This document shows, one piece after another, positions 1 through 9,734 of a DNA stretch of 64,000 nt. Within the stretch, counting starts at the first letter, position 1; each line of letters begins with the position of its first letter. The translations under genes were made by a program, and so were the position numbers. This stretch comes from Taeniopygia guttata (taxonomy: Eukaryota; Chordata; Aves; Passeriformes; Estrildidae): the NCBI RefSeq assembly GCF_048771995.1, contig NC_133064.1, positions 31,909,001 through 31,973,000 on the forward strand. The letters are read 5' to 3'. A model generated the notes under the pieces. The model searched no databases, had not been told where the DNA came from, and was given only the letters and a program-made list of their open reading frames with translations.

Positions 1-4
1 TCAG

Positions 5-1324
5 GTGCTGGAGGAGGTTCAGCAGGCTGTTTCTGCCCGTCAGGTTTATCGCATTGATCTTTCCGTTGATGTCACTGTGTTCGTTACCACTCCAGATTCA
101 CATCCCACAGGTATCATTGGTCAATGGAGTGACAAATGGTCCGATCCCTTGCACATCTTGGAATGGGTTTTCCTGCCCCATCAGCCGCAGAAGACGGCAA
201 CGACATTGGCTGAGTTGATTGCTCGGTTGATAATCAAATGCCGGCAACGGTGTTTGCAATTGATGGGTGCGGATCCTGCAAAGATCATACTCCCGATATC
301 CCAGGAGGACTTTGACTGGAGCTTTGCACACTGTGTGTCCCTGCAATGTGCTCTAGAAAATTTTTCAGGGCAGATCACTTATCATCTGCCCAGCCACAAG
401 CTACTGCAGGTGGCAAAATCTATGCAGATCTCTTTGCGGCCCAAAAATAGTCAGGAACCTGTGCAAGGACCCACCGTCTTCACTGACGGTTTGGGGAAAA
501 CAGGAAAGGCCATTGTTACTTGGAAGGACGGATCTGAGTGGAAGGTTCTGAAAGGTCATGAGGATTGGTCGGCCCAAGTGGTTGAGTTGAGGGCCACTGT
601 TATGGCATTTGAGAGATTTTCCCAGGAACCTTTCAATTTGGTCACGGATTCTGCCTATGTGGCTGACATCGCACAGCGGTTGGGTCACTCAGTTTTGAAG
701 GAGGTCAGTAACCCTGCCTTGTTTCATTTACTGAAGACCTTGTGGTGTGCTATTCAGGCCCGGGTTCATCCGTTTTACGTTCTGCATGTGAGAAGTCACA
801 CCAATTTACCAGGGTTTGTAGCAGAAGGTAACGCGAGGGCTGACAAGTTGGCTAATCCGGCGTGGGTAGCACCCCAGCCTGATACACTCGCACAGGCCAA
901 GGCATCGCATGGGTTTTTCCATCAGAATGCACATACTCTGCAGAAGCAGTTTCAGCTGACGCCAACAGAGGCTCGTGGCATTGTTGAGTCCTGTGACGAC
1001 TGCCATGCACTTGCTCCGCCTCTACCAGCAGGGGTAAACCCTAGAGGCCTTAGGGCCTTGGAGCTTTGGCAGACTGATGTCACCCAGATTGCCGAGTTTG
1101 GCCGGCTCAAGTATGTGCATGTCACAGTGGACACTTTCTCCTCTGCGATGTGGGCTTCCGCTCACACTGGAGAAAAGGCTCGTGATGTCATTGCCCACTG
1201 GAGGCAGGCCTTTGCCGTTCTGGGCATACCTTCTGCTGTGAAAACCGACAATGGTCCTGCTTATGCATCGCAGCAGGTGCGGCAGTTCCTGCAGTTGTGG
1301 GGTGTGTCACACAAGTTTGGTATC
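5..1324 (+). pseudogene. ERV-1 pol fragment (end of RT, RNase H, start of integrase), first part
   Basis: Retroviral pol of beta/ERVK type, entering from the left window edge. Visible in order: the C-terminal part of reverse transcriptase; RNase H with its four acidic positions at 485-487 (D in TDG), 584-586 (E), 647-649 (D in TDS) and 842-844 (D); the integrase zinc finger (H-x3-H near 925, C-x2-C near 990); and the integrase core with its first Asp at 1076-1078 and second Asp at 1247-1249 (TDNG). The frame is open without stop or shift up to 1324, where a solo LTR interrupts it before the catalytic Glu. The open frame running on to 1351 is LTR sequence. The element sits in FCHO2 intron 1, antisense to the gene. 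Calling it beta-like rests on domain style and LTR structure, not on a phylogeny. Confidence 0.9.
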
Positions 1325-1673
1325 TGTTGCCTTGCAAAAGACAACAGGTGACCTGGTTCCGGGGGCAGCACGGCGGTCTGGCCTCTCCAGACCACTCGGG
1401 CTATCGACAAAGATGCTTGCACCAGTGTGGCGGACGGTCGAAAAGCCTTTATTATCTCATCTCGTGGGTTTAAATAGTCTTGGGGGTCTTTGCTACGTCA
1501 GAGGGGGGTTGTGGGGTCTCAGGGGTTAGTCGGTAGTGGAAAACTGCTGGAACAGGTGTGGTCACATGCTCTGGGGTTAATAGACAACGTGGGGCAGGGA
1601 GAAGAAGGGGGGAAGGGTCTCTCTCTTTCCGTCACATCCCGTGATCTTCCGTTCGCCTGTCCCTACTACTACA
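1325..1673 (-). mobile_element. Solo LTR (LTR-a) inserted in the ERV-1 integrase
   Basis: A 349-bp insert that begins TGTTGCC and ends CTACA on the plus strand. It is flanked by a perfect 6-bp duplication GGTATC at 1319-1324 and 1674-1679. Read on the minus strand it has a TATA-like TATTTAAA near 1469-1476 and a polyadenylation signal AATAAA at about 1448-1453, so the LTR points left. A 6-bp TSD is usual for ERVK/alpharetrovirus-type integration. No internal viral sequence remains, so it is a recombined solo LTR. Confidence 0.9.
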
Positions 1674-2156
1674 GGTATCCCCCATTCTCCAACCGGCCAA
1701 GCTATTGTAGAACGCGCTCATGGTACTCTGAAGCAGGTTCTTCAAAAACAAAAACAGGGAATGCAGGGTGAGACTCCGCACAGTCGGTTGGAGAAAGCAT
1801 TGTACACCATCAATCATCTTACAGTGCAGCAGAATTCAAATAACCCTGTCATTTTAAATCATCATCTCTCATTGCAGGCTGCAGACGAGGCACATCAGCC
1901 TCGAGCAAAAGTTCGAGTGCGGAATTTAGTCACTAAACAATGGGAAGGTCCCTATGACCTTATCGCTTCGGGGCGCGGGTATGTTTGTGTGTCCACAGAT
2001 ACTGGGGTACGCTGGGTACCTTCAAGGTGTGTTCGTCCTGATCTGCAACCGCAGAGGCAGAATCCAGCCAACGGGCAACATAGAAGCCGTGACCAAACTG
2101 AAAGTCATCAAATGGATGGATCGAGTGATGACTCAGTTGAAGATGACGGTGGGTGA
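1674..2156 (+). pseudogene. ERV-1 pol fragment, second part (end of integrase)
   Basis: The integrase frame resumes right after the LTR-a target duplication and stays open to a stop at 2154-2156. It contains the third catalytic acid, a Glu at 710-712 of the second kilobase (1710-1712), in the usual context VERAH, then the C-terminal DNA-binding region. The last 50 or so residues are rich in Gln, Asp and Ser and are not a known domain. No env follows: only 78 bases separate the stop from the 3' LTR. The element is inactive because LTR-a separates the catalytic residues. Confidence 0.88.
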
Positions 2157-2218
2157 TCACTCTGATGATTCCTCCATGAACAGACACTGAACCTTATTCA
2201 TTTTTCCTTTTCTTTTAA

Positions 2219-2234
2219 ACTAAAAAGGGTGAGA
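2219..2234 (+). promoter_or_regulatory. Polypurine tract of ERV-1
   Basis: A purine run (AAAAAGGGTGAGA) lies immediately before the TG that opens the 3' LTR, the expected place for the plus-strand primer of retroviral reverse transcription. Confidence 0.7.
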
Positions 2235-2525
2235 TGTCGCCCTGATTGTTGAGTTTTCTAAAGCCTTCTGAGTTTACATTCTATTGGGAAACTTTCCCAC
2301 ACAGTTTCTGTAAATAACGTGTTGTTTTGCATTCCTACATGGGGGTGGAGAGACTTGATGTACTAGTGCTTTGTCCAATGTCTTTGGAGAGGTGGCCCAT
2401 TCACTCTCCAATCCACTGTCACCTTTGGAGAAGTATAAAAGTTAGAGTCAGAAAATAAACTCTCTCTTTTGCCTTGCAAGGTGGCAGGTGGCTCGCGTTG
2501 TGCTTTCTCGTGTTCTATAGCGACA
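2235..2525 (+). mobile_element. 3' LTR of the ERV-1 provirus
   Basis: A 291-bp LTR with perfect inverted ends TGTCGC and GCGACA. It has a TATA box (TATAAAA, 2434-2440) and an AATAAA signal (2454-2459) in the right order for a plus-strand LTR. It follows the polypurine tract directly. The short length and 6-base ends fit an ERVK-like element. The 5' LTR is outside the window. Confidence 0.88.
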
Positions 2526-2534
2526 AATATCACC

Positions 2535-3237
2535 TGTCGGAACTCAAAATGTCCCTCAGACATTTTCAGAGGTTCCAGGCCTTGGTCAGAAGCATTTTAG
2601 ACCCTGGCAAGCAGCTGAAAACAGCTGTGATCTTGAGTTTGAGCCATGGAATGAGTTACCAACTTTGAAGGTAGAACAAGCCGTCACAGAGAGTTAAATG
2701 GTATAGTAAAAGTAGTCACAAATTAGAGGGGAATTTTTTTTAGTATTGTACAGGGTGGTTTTAACACCTGTACAGGGGGGTTTTACTTTGTACAAGGGGG
2801 TCAGGAGTTCTAAGATGGAGGAAAGTGGGCCTGATCCTGTTCTTCCTCCTTCTTCCTTACCTCCATGTTCTTGGTGATGTTGGCACTCACAGATTGGTTT
2901 AGAGTAGAAGAGCACATTGTAACATAGATAGTAGGTATTGAAGAAAATCTGTAAATATATAATACGTAATATATCATATAAAAGATAGCAGCAGCCTTGG
3001 GCAGGGAGAGAGACGACGGAGACACCGGACAGTGAGGGTGTCAGGAGAGTGTGTGTCTCTGCCTGGGCCGCTGATCTAGGCAGCCGCAGCGGGCGAAGAC
3101 AATCTTTTAGATAGCTAGCAATAAACTGCCTTGAGACCAAACCACAAGAGGCTGCGGAGTCTTTCTTTGGAAGCACCGGTTGGAGGAGAGACTTTACCAC
3201 CACACGAGACCCCTGAATCAATCCCAGGGTTCTCACA
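2535..3237 (+). mobile_element. Solo LTR (LTR-b family), full length
   Basis: A 703-bp LTR that starts TGTCGG and ends CTCACA, flanked by the 6-bp duplication ATCACC (2529-2534 and 3238-3243). The TATA box is at 976-984 of the third kilobase (2976-2984) and AATAAA is at 3120-3125. A close relative of the same length sits in both palindrome arms. It landed only nine bases past the end of the ERV-1 3' LTR. Confidence 0.9.
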
Positions 3238-3243
3238 ATCACC

Positions 3244-4017
3244 AAGCAGGAAACCCTGTGTCTGTCAGTAGCCATCCCTGACAATGCCTTTTCCACCTGT
3301 TTCGTTGGGTTACCAACTGTGCTTATAGATCATCTACTTTGATACCAGGGTTGTTTGTACTGCCAGGAGTCATTGACTCTGACTCGGTTGGGGAAATAGT
3401 GATCATGGCTTGGATCCCCCAGCAGCCCTGTGTGGTCCCAGCAAGGAGCAATATAGCCCAACTCATACTTGTCCTGGCAGCACCCCAATCTTCACCCCTG
3501 ATAGCTGAACAGAGGGAATGGGGGGTTGGTTCTATAGGGGTCACACAGAGTTTTTGGACACAATGTATTACATCTCAGCATCCCACATGCCAACGCAAAG
3601 TGACTCTGAAAGTCAGGGACATAATTTTAACAGGACTCATTGATAGTGGTGCAGATGTGACTGTTATCTCAAAAAGCCAATGGTCCAGTGATTGGCCATT
3701 AACGACTGTGCCTCAGGTACTCTCTGGCTGTGTGGGAATAGTCAAAATTTGCAAAGCCAACACTTTTTGCAACTAACAGGGCCTGATGGGAGGATAGCCA
3801 CAGTTAAAATTTTGTGCTGTCTGTCCCCCTGGTTTTGTGGGGGAGGGATGTATTAATACAGTGGGGAATTTTTATGCATTCTAATTTTGTATAGGAGTCA
3901 TTGTGAAGCCCCCACAATGGTCCCTTGCTGAAGTGCCTCAGGCACTTTCAAGCATTGGAAGGAGCAGCCCAGCTATCAGAGACACTCAATACAAATTTAA
4001 AGCCATGAGTGATATCT
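3244..4017 (+). pseudogene. ERV-2 fragment: dUTPase-like and protease region, decayed
   Basis: A second retroviral fragment in plus orientation. The open stretch 3339-3776 shows a dUTPase-like segment (LPGVIDSDSVGEI at its start) followed by an aspartic protease active site LIDSGADVTVIS near 3637-3672. Here the usual Asp-Thr-Gly is Asp-Ser-Gly. After 3776 the frame is broken, although protease-like and then pol-like words can still be read in other frames to about 4000. If LTR-b is mentally removed, ERV-1 appears to have inserted into this older copy. Dead element. Confidence 0.75.
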
Positions 4018-4554
4018 TGAAATGGAGATTTTTGGAATTCACTTATGTTAACAAAATGAATTAAGCATTTATATTTTAGTTTGTAGAGTTATGTGTTGAA
4101 TTTTAACCTTTTACTTAAGAAACCTCTGCCATGGTACAAAAGGGCATGAGAAAATGCAAATTTCTGAAGCTTATTGCACAAAGAACAATGCCTAAGGATG
4201 CAAAGAACCCAAATAAAGAAGCTTCCCTCTCTCCAAGCCTATCAAGACTGACAGACTACACAGATAAGCACCGGACCGAAAGCACCACAGCAAACCACAC
4301 GTGCCCAGAAGGGTGTGGACCTATTTAGCATGAGAGGCAAAGACAGGCGGGGCCAGGGGTTGAATATGCATTGAAAAGTTGTGCAATGTACTGCATATGG
4401 AACACCTTTCTGAATAAAAGTGTGGGCCAGACTGAGGCCCGGCGCACAAGTTTTTGGAGAGATATCTCACTTGTGCCGGGCACTGACAATACATACCCAC
4501 TTCATATCTACCCCAGGTTGTGGAGTCTATTTATTTATTCTGCGTATTGCTTCA
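4018..4554 (+). mobile_element. Solo LTR (LTR-c family), copy 1
   Basis: A 537-bp LTR that begins TGAAAT and ends GCTTCA, flanked by the 4-bp duplication ATCT (4014-4017 and 4555-4558). AATAAA is at 4413-4418. A 4-bp TSD is typical of gamma-like (ERV1) elements. Two other copies occur in the window (6507-7730 and 33536-34157), each with its own TSD, so they are independent insertions. Confidence 0.88.
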
Positions 4555-4620
4555 ATCTCACCTTAGTCAAACCGTTTCTGCTTCACGTTACTTGCCTTAT
4601 TAACAAAGTAATTTTATTGT

Positions 4621-5257
4621 TGTTATAAATGAAAATTTGTCCAGCCAAATTAATATGAAAAATAAATTATTTATTTTGCAATCAAATTTTATCTAGCCAG
4701 ACACAAGGAAAGAACAGAGCTGAGCCCAGGGTCGGCCCTGGGTGTGCAACAAGGAGTCAGCCTCAGCAGAGGTTTTCCTCTATGCCCACACACTTCCATC
4801 CTGGCACAAGTGGTTTTTATAGGGAAAATTCCACCTGAGGCCAAGACTTCAGCAATCAGTCTTTTCTTCTATTCAGAGTCCATATGTTAATAGGATTTTC
4901 TTTTTTGGTGATGAGGGAGAACAAATCAGTGTCTGGAGTTTGTTGAATCCCTTGATGAAATTTACGGTAATTCGGGAACGCTGTATTCACATGTATCTGC
5001 CTGAGGATTTCCATGATATCCATCTCGGGTCGTTCACGCGGACGATCAGCACCTGGGGTTTCTGTATCTCCCCAGACATGGCCCATCTCCTGGCGAGCTG
5101 TACCTTCTTACTTGTAAATCAGTTTCCAATCTACACCCGGTCTCACCTGCGCCTGTGAAGGTGGGGGGGGAATCCTAATACAAACATGTATACTCTAACA
5201 AATATTCAATATCACATATATCAGAAATGGCGTGAATTATATCTACTACACATAACA
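4621..5257 (-). mobile_element. Solo LTR (LTR-d family), copy 1
   Basis: A 637-bp element with inverted ends TGTTAT and ATAACA and the 4-bp duplication TTGT (4617-4620 and 5258-5261). Minus-strand signals set the direction: TATAAAA at about 4813-4820 and AATAAA near 4670. A 76-codon antisense-looking frame inside it (4856-5086) matches no protein I know. Copy 2 is at 7128-7724. Confidence 0.85.
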
Positions 5258-5261
5258 TTGT

Positions 5262-5617
5262 GAATCTTTCAGTACAGCTATTTAGTACTATATAACTTAA
5301 TTTTTATTGTTTAGACTTCGATGTTTCTATCCCATTACTTTTATTAAGCCCAACTTAAATCTATCCTACAAGCAATCTTTAAAAGCTGCTACAGGGGGTG
5401 TGCCCCCCCCCCCGCCCCGGCACCAGCCAGTGTTAAAATTTATCTTCTCTTTTTAGTAACTTGTGATTTGTGATTTTTAACAGGATTGTTACTAGAAAAA
5501 TTCAAAGGTGTTTGTGTAAAAGTGGTGTCTTCCTACATATTAGTAACATAGCAAAACTGCATAGTTCACTGAGAGTAATTAGATAAGTTGTAAATTCAAG
5601 ATTCTTTAGCTCACATA
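5262..5617. other. AT-rich filler with a C run, no gene seen
   Basis: About 350 bases of AT-rich sequence in FCHO2 intron 1, with a run of C near 5404-5414. Part of it resembles 6250-6330, so both may be pieces of an older repeat. No coding or RNA feature seen. Confidence 0.5.
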
Positions 5618-6080
5618 TGTGAGAGACAACTGCTCACTTAAAAATTTTTAAAAGGTTTATTAAACCTTAACAAAAATTCAACAAAGGATTAAATAAGGCC
5701 GCCTATCACGTGGCTGGTTCATCTTCAAGATGGATGCTCAGTCTTTTATACTCCTGGGGGTTGCATCAGCCAACCCTGGTCCCTCCCAAAGCCTGTCAGT
5801 CAACTCTTCTTTGCCATTTATTGGTGGAGACTGCTTTCTTGCAACTTGATTGGAGGGTCAGGTGTTGTCATGCTGTGCCCCCCAGCAACAAGCTTTTCCA
5901 TGCCCAACTACCCCATGTAAGGGGCACATGTGCACGTCTTCTTTCTACCTGTCCTAGGCAACCCAGGCAGTTTGATGGCAACACTACAGAGGGGAGGGGA
6001 AAGGTAAATATGGGGAGAACAGAGGACATCTAAACTACAGTAACATAACTATACATCAGTAAAGTTTCTGTTAAAATTCA
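5618..6080 (-). mobile_element. Probable solo LTR (LTR-e)
   Basis: This stretch reads as an LTR on the minus strand: TATA-like GTATAAAAG near 5743-5751, then AATAAA near 5655, ending in TCTCACA at 5618. The other end is near TGTGTGAA at about 6080. I found no clear target duplication, so the edges are approximate. Confidence 0.55.
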
Positions 6081-6506
6081 CACAATATTCATCCCTTAAT
6101 TACGAGAGTCAATCATCTCATTATCCATCTATAACACATACAAGACAAACTTTGATCTTTATTTGTAGTAGTTATTTGAGATGTAACTATAATTAGTATA
6201 TAAAATCCACTGTCAGCTTTATTAGTTACTTACTTCTACTCCACAGTTTTAACAAAGTAATTTTATTGCAAATTTTTCAGAACAGTTATTGTTTACCTTG
6301 ATGTTTAATTGTTATATGACAAATTTTCAGTACCCTTTTTGTAATAATAGAGTTTAAATGAGTTAATTCATCTTAAGATTAATTTTGTTTAGTCTCAGTG
6401 ATGTTAACTTTAAGTTCTTTTAAGTATATTTTTGTAATGTTTTACTGAAGTTGTTTTAGTGAAGTTGATTTAAAATGTCATTGAAATATACCTGTTTTAA
6501 TGATAA
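6081..6506. other. AT-rich intron sequence, nothing recognised
   Basis: FCHO2 intron 1. AT-rich, without long frames. A short part near 6250-6330 is similar to sequence flanking LTR-d copy 1. Confidence 0.5.
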
Positions 6507-7730
6507 TGAAATAGAGATTTTTGGAGTTCACTTGAGTTAACAAAATGAATTAAGCATTGAAATTTTACCTTGTAAAATTATGTGTTGAATTTTAACCTTT
6601 TACTTAAGAAACCTCTGCCATGGTACAAAGGGCATAAGAAAATGCAAATTTCTGAAGCTTCTTGCATCAAGAACAATACCAAGAGATGCAAAGAACCCAG
6701 ATAAAGGGGGTCCTCTGTCTCCAAGCCAATCAAGACTGACAGACATATTCAGGTAAGCACCAAAGGACCAAAAGTGCACGCACAAAGAGGAAAAGTTCAA
6801 AAGTTCAATCATGAGGAAGACCACAATCTTCAGCCTCAGAGACGACCGAGAGACCCCCAAAGGACGACCACAGCAAACCACACATGCCCATAAGGGCGTG
6901 GACCTATTTAGCATGAGAGGCAAAGACGGGGGGCCAGGGGTTGAATATGCATGGTAAGGTTGTGCAATGTATTGCATATGGAACACCCTGTGAATAAAGG
7001 TGTGAGTCAGACGAGGCTCCGCACACAAGTTTTTGGAGAGATATCTCACTTGTGCCAGGCGCTGACAATACATACCCACTTCATAACTACATCAGGTTGT
7101 GGAATCTATTTATTCAGCGTATCGCTTTGTTATAAATGAAAATTTGTCCAGCCAAATTAATATGAAAAATAAAATATTTATTTTGCAATCAAATTTTATC
7201 TAGCCAGCCACAAGGAAAGAACAGAGCCGAGCCTGGGGTCGGCCCTGGGTGTGCAACAAGGAGTCAGCCTCAGCAGAGGTTTTCTTCCATGCCCAGACAC
7301 CTCCATCTTGGCACACGCGGTTTTTATAGGGAAAATTCCACCTGAGGCCAAGATTTTTGCAATCAGTCCTTTCTTCTATTCAGAGTCCATATGTTAATAA
7401 TTCAGTGTCTGGAGTTGTTGAATCCCGTGATGAAATTTACAGGAACGCTGCATTCACATGTATCTGTCCGGGGATCTCCAAGATATCTATCTCGGGTCGT
7501 TCACGTGATGATCAGCGCCTGGGGTCTCCCACAGCTTTCCAGACATGGCCCATCTCCTGGCGAGCCGTATCTTCTTACTTGTAAATTAGTTTCCAACATA
7601 CACCCGGTCTCGGAGGGGAGAAGGGGGGGGGGAGGCTAGTACAAACGAGGTATAATCTAACAAGTATTTAACATTATATATTCTATACAAGGAATGGCGC
7701 AAATTATGTTTATTACCCATAACAGCTTCA
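6507..7730 (+). mobile_element. Solo LTR (LTR-c family), copy 2, split by LTR-d
   Basis: LTR-c sequence runs from TGAAAT at 6507 and stops at 7127, three bases short of completing its GCTTCA end region. The end reappears at 7725-7730 after a complete LTR-d. The outer 4-bp duplication ATAA is at 6503-6506 and 7731-7734. The polyadenylation signal AATAAA lies near 6993. Confidence 0.9.
7128..7724 (-). mobile_element. Solo LTR (LTR-d family), copy 2, nested in LTR-c
   Basis: About 600 bp with ends TGTTAT and ATAACA, flanked by GCTT (7124-7127 and 7725-7728). It inserted into the last bases of LTR-c copy 2. It is similar along its length to 4621-5257 but carries small deletions. Direction is minus by the same TATA and AATAAA signals. 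Confidence 0.9.
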
Positions 7731-7734
7731 ATAA

Positions 7735-8350
7735 GATATATTTCTTTGCTATACAAGTGAATGACATAAACCTTAAATGAATTTTATAAAAATTTGCTCA
7801 ATTAAATTATGTGATACAGCTATTTTGTTATAGAAAAAAGAACAATTTTTTCTTTTTTTTTTTATAAGTACTACTAAAGAATGAGTAACAATTTTATATT
7901 ATGATTGCTATCAGTTGTATGCTGTTTAATGCCTTTTTTGTTTTACTACTATTTAGCTAAAGACAAATTACAAAGCCCTCTGCTTTACAAACCTTTACAT
8001 ATTGTTGCGTGGCTATTTATAAGACTTATTATTTTAAAGAACTTTTCTAACTACTATTACTAAGAGGTTTTTAAAATACATTGAAGAGCCTCTTCCCGTT
8101 AGAGCCTGGGCCCTGGCCAAGTCCTAGTCTTAACGAGTGGAGAAATATACCAATAAACCCAAGCACTTTCTACATCAAAACTATACTCAAGTCATTTGGA
8201 CTTGCCAAATTTGGATCTATAATAGCTTGGCCTGATATTAAAGTGAACTTGGAAAACTTACCCAGAAATAGTTCTCTAAGCCCTCACTTTAAAATAAAGC
8301 CTGCAAATTACTACAGACTCTAAGTAATAGTACAATATTTAAGAAATTGA
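7735..8350. other. AT-rich intron sequence, nothing recognised
   Basis: FCHO2 intron 1. AT-rich, with short poly-T runs near 7850. The 80-codon frame at 8081-8323 shows no recognisable motif and is probably chance. Confidence 0.5.
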
Positions 8351-8354
8351 TAAT

Positions 8355-8748
8355 GCATTGTGTTGCAGCATTTTTGAGAGAGAGAGGGCATGATTTATGT
8401 CTGGAATGAGATTTGAGCTACTCCAGCCTAGGCCTCAGATACGGGCCTTGTGAGCCTGTGACACAGTTAGAAATTAAGAGCTTGTGCCAAAGTTAGAAAT
8501 TATATTAAGGTGTGATGTGAAGCACTGGGCTTTCTGGGTGTGAAGTAGTATAGGTTTATAGTGTGAAGTTTAGTCCACCTTAAGACAAAGACAAACAATG
8601 TTGGCTTGCCAATGAGAGTGCCTTTGTAGACTGTAAACTATATAGAAGTGTATATAAACTGCCATCTTCTCACTAATAAACGGAGAATGTTTTAATGACC
8701 ATATTGGTTTGACATGCGTTTGTCCAGTCCAGTTTTCCTGTCTTATGA
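8355..8748 (+). mobile_element. Probable solo LTR (LTR-f family), copy 1
   Basis: Starts near TGTTGCAGC. It has a TATA box (GTATATAAAC near 8650) and an AATAAA signal (near 8677) in the correct order, and ends in a segment resembling the end of 58331-58640. The style fits ERVL-type LTRs of songbirds. The TSD is not clear and the edges are approximate. Confidence 0.55.
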
Positions 8749-9419
8749 GGACCCTGGCTTTGGCATTGTTCTAAATCACCAATCTATTTTTCATGTACTA
8801 CTAATTGTATATATTATCTGATTTATTTTTACTTAGTATAAGTTTGTTTTGTTACATATTGTTATGTTTTTATGTTTCCTTCATGCTTATAAAGAGAAAC
8901 ACATGGTTTTAAAAAACAAAAAAATTAGGGGGGAATATAGCTGCTCAAGAACTTTACGCTAATATTTACACTAAAACTTTTGAAAGCAAATCAAATCAGA
9001 TCAAATTTAATCCCTTACCCTCCTGAAGTACCCTTGGAGCCCCAAGAAATAGAGCTCCTGTGTTCTGTGAAACATGGATTTTTTGTGTTAATTTTAAATA
9101 CACGTGAAGAAATCTGTCTAAAATTTTTTAAATGTTTCTCCCTATCACCTCGTGTATAAGAATCAAACCTTTTGGTGCAATTATACATCTGGCAAACCTT
9201 CTAAATCCAGTCATGTCCCCCCTGCAGCTGCCAATAACCTATTTAGTGGCCAGGGTTCAACACCATAGCTAAAAGATTCTTTTTAAGATGGGTATGTATG
9301 TGATGATGTTGATAATAATTGTATTAATCATGACACCTTGCTTGTTTCAATGTGTGCAGATATTAATTAATAAGGCCATTAAAGGAGTGTTTTTGGTTGA
9401 AAAGAGAAGGGGGAGAAAT
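8749..9419 (+). mobile_element. Probable remnant of ERV internal 3' region
   Basis: No coding frame survives. Two purine-rich tracts, near 8925-8935 and at 9401-9417 (AAGAGAAGGGGGAGAAA), look like polypurine tracts. The second sits directly before the likely start of LTR-g, as expected in a provirus 3' end. Otherwise AT-rich. Confidence 0.4.
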
Positions 9420-9734
9420 TGGGACACACAAGACAGATGATGTACTTTGGACCTGATTAGCATAGGAGATCTGATAATCAGGATGCCTTGGCAAGAACAA
9501 ACAGCTTTGAAGATTGCAAGAAGATTAAATCAGACTGACTTACTGAAAAATAAGATTATATCAAGACTTCTGCAAGCAAGAGATATTGTAAAATGCATAA
9601 GTTTGTTTATGGGATGATTAATCCAATCATTGTAGTGAAACATTACTAGCCTTCCTAGAATAGTATATAAGCATATGTAGTCCACAATAAATTTGGATTC
9701 TGACCATCTTTCAGTCTCCCCGTCTCTCTCATCA
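9420..9734 (+). mobile_element. LTR (LTR-g family), copy 1
   Basis: About 315 bp with TATA box AGTATATAAGC near 9662 and polyadenylation signal CAATAAAT near 9686, ending at CATCA (9734). The body matches 58793-59058 closely, which supports a dispersed LTR. The preceding polypurine tract suggests it is the 3' LTR of a decayed provirus. Confidence 0.7.

Noticed and set aside
2694..3296. 200-codon minus-strand frame, repeated as 181 codons in both arms
   Set aside because: It is antisense to LTR-b in every copy and has no domain. It is preserved only because the LTR sequence is.
4856..5086. 76-codon frame starting MGHVWGDTETPGAD
   Set aside because: Lies in LTR-d. The second copy of the LTR does not keep the frame and no domain is visible, so it is not called a gene.
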